The position numbers and the translations under genes were made by a program. A stretch of 6,010 nt of DNA. It comes from an uncultured Ruminococcus sp. Its GTDB lineage: Bacteria > Bacillota_A > Clostridia > Oscillospirales > Ruminococcaceae. The notes under the pieces were generated by a model that did no database searches, was not told the origin of the DNA, and saw only the letters and a list, made by a program, of their open reading frames with translations. The stretch is from contig CALFMA010000111.1 in assembly GCA_937880065.1 (NCBI GenBank), positions 1 through 6,010 on the forward strand, read 5' to 3'. Below, in pieces: positions 5,179 to 6,010 of the stretch. How positions within the stretch are numbered: the stretch's first letter is position 1; the number at the start of each line of letters is the position of its first letter.

Positions 5179-5844
5179 TTAGAAAGCAACAGGCCACTTG
5201 TTGTTCTGTTCACGAAGCATTTTATCAACAGCGTCCCAGTCTACGAAAGTAATATCACAACCTGAATCAATAGCGATTGATGCATCCTGTGATTCACTGA
5301 TATCTGTTTGTTTTATTTTATTGTCATTTGCATTAATTTCCTTAGTCCAGTCATTGAAAGTCTCACCGAACATATCTTCTCCGCGTCGGTCCGCAAGGAT
5401 CTCAGACATGTTCCAGTGTTCTGGTAATTCAAGTTCAATCTCAATGCCGTCAATAGCCTTAAGATCATTAAATATTGCTTCAAGATTTTCATCCTCGGTC
5501 ATATCATAACGACCACAAGCAAACCAGACACTTTCGCAGTCTTCACTCCAAACAATTCCTGATTTACGATCATTTAAATAATCCTGTAAAATCACATGAT
5601 CCCAATCAGCAATACATCCAATATCTTCATAGTATTTCTTCTCACAGATATAAAAACATGAATTGCGGTCTTCATCATCTTCGTGAATGAACATACCTTC
5701 TCCAGCATCATAAGAAAGATGCTTCTTATTAAGGTGTTTCTTAAAGTCATCTACAGTCTTGAACTTAGAAAAATTGACGAATTTGTCACTGTCAAATGCT
5801 CCGAAAAGAACGATGTAAGTGTTTTTGAATGTACGTTTGCTCAT
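5179..5844 (-). CDS. Hypothetical acidic protein, 221 aa
   Basis: I do not recognise this protein. It is strongly acidic (HEDDEDR at 54-60, MTEDENLEAIF at 115-125, IEIELELPE at 134-142). Residues 8-110 look like a folded mixed alpha/beta domain, starting NTYIVLFGAF (8-17) and including CFYICEKKYYED (63-74) and ESVWFACGRYD (104-114). About 165-195 looks low-complexity and probably flexible. A conserved-looking tail, FVDWDAVDKMLREQNNKW (200-217), could be a short binding helix. Cysteines are at 63, 67, 77, 103, 110 and 196. No signal peptide, membrane span or catalytic motif is seen. The start at 5844 follows an A-rich leader (A9, then CAAATAT), in the Bacteroidetes style without Shine-Dalgarno. 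An acidic protein on a phage-like element could be a nucleic-acid mimic or inhibitor; that is speculation. Confidence 0.82.
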   Translation of the reverse strand: MSKRTFKNTYIVLFGAFDSDKFVNFSKFKTVDDFKKHLNKKHLSYDAGEGMFIHEDDEDRNSCFYICEKKYYEDIGCIADWDHVILQDYLNDRKSGIVWSEDCESVWFACGRYDMTEDENLEAIFNDLKAIDGIEIELELPEHWNMSEILADRRGEDMFGETFNDWTKEINANDNKIKQTDISESQDASIAIDSGCDITFVDWDAVDKMLREQNNKWPVAF

Positions 5845-5858
5845 ATATTTGTTTTTTT

Positions 5859-5942
5859 TTAAAGATTAAACCAATAATCAATATTGTCATCATCGTCAGT
5901 GATAACGAATCTGAACTTAACTGGCTTATTATATTTTATCAT
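5859..5942 (-). CDS. Tentative 27-aa ORF upstream of the 221-aa gene
   Basis: An ATG at 5942 opens a 27-codon frame ending in TAA at 5861-5859, 14 nt before the 221-aa gene. The peptide is MIKYNKPVKF, then RFVITDDDDNIDYWFNL, with an acidic DDDD run. It is the only reading frame I can support in the interval between motif B and the 221-aa gene (about 110 nt across the circular junction). It lacks a well-placed Shine-Dalgarno (GGA only 2 nt from the ATG). It could be a real small protein, a leader peptide affecting translation of the 221-aa gene, or chance. Its frame differs from that of the downstream gene, and its stop comes before the A9 run, so a simple slip in the run would not fuse them. 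Confidence 0.35.
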   Translation of the reverse strand: MIKYNKPVKFRFVITDDDDNIDYWFNL

Positions 5943-5955
5943 ATCCAATTCAATT

Positions 5956-6010
5956 GCTTACAATTATAAGCTTGCTACTAATACAGCAACCTGTATTTAT
6001 ATATAACAAA
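5956..6010. repeat. Terminal direct repeat, right copy (circular closure overlap)
   Basis: These bases are identical to 1-55 and are the second writing of the same stretch if the molecule is circular. The copy includes the leader hairpins (5956-5989) and promoter-like motif B (5987-6010). Read on the minus strand, it leads straight into the 27-aa ORF and the 221-aa gene, so the regulatory interval of unit B is shown intact at this end of the window. Confidence 0.93.

Noticed and set aside
5093..5197. Upstream ATG at 5197 for the 75-aa gene (110-aa version)
   Set aside because: It would translate through the hairpin and promoter-like motif C and overlap the end of the 221-aa gene; the added residues look like translated AT-rich spacer.
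86..5942. Alternative genetic code with TAG reassigned across the element
   Set aside because: All genes read to plausible lengths with the standard code, most end in TAA, and no gene is interrupted by an in-frame TAG; kept only as a low-interest note at 4865.
5844..5942. Programmed frameshift on the A9 run fusing the 27-aa ORF to the 221-aa protein
   Set aside because: The 27-aa frame stops before the run, and the frame of the 221-aa gene has its own stop just upstream, so slippage would not join them.

Overview
The window looks like one turn of a small circular molecule from a Bacteroidales (Bacteroides/Prevotella-type) environment. Its first 55 bases recur exactly as its last 55, so the contig closes to a 5,955-bp circle, unless it is a loop made by a repeat in a larger genome. 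The host guess rests on an outer-membrane TonB-dependent receptor whose plug resembles Bacteroidetes receptors, on AT-rich DNA, and on several small proteins of kinds I associate with gut Bacteroidetes phages and prophages. Phage hallmark genes (capsid, terminase, polymerase, integrase) and plasmid rep/mob genes are not recognisable.

Every supported gene lies on the minus strand. Following transcription around the circle there are three units. Unit C (5126 down to 2811) holds a 75-aa hypothetical protein and the 674-aa TonB-dependent receptor. Unit A (2644 down to 86) holds six small, tightly packed hypothetical genes (245, 75, 148, about 134, 126 and 108 aa), several overlapping by 7-8 nt. 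Unit B (55 down through the circular junction to 5179) holds a tentative 27-aa ORF and a 221-aa acidic hypothetical protein.

The three boundaries share one design: an inverted repeat downstream of the last gene of one unit, whose far arm runs directly into a conserved AT-rich motif (minus strand TTTGTTATATATAAAT) that precedes the next unit. I read these as fused terminator-promoter joints. The motif contains TATAAAT, similar to T4-type late promoters, and lacks the usual Bacteroidetes TAnnTTTG box. At the end of the receptor gene the joint is expanded into three tandem 54-bp repeats, each able to form hairpins.

The working picture is a phage-related or phage-dependent circular element, or a fragment of a larger phage, carrying an outer-membrane receptor as accessory cargo. 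Functions of the nine other proteins are unknown. Family statements for them rest on memory of similar sequences, not on a search.
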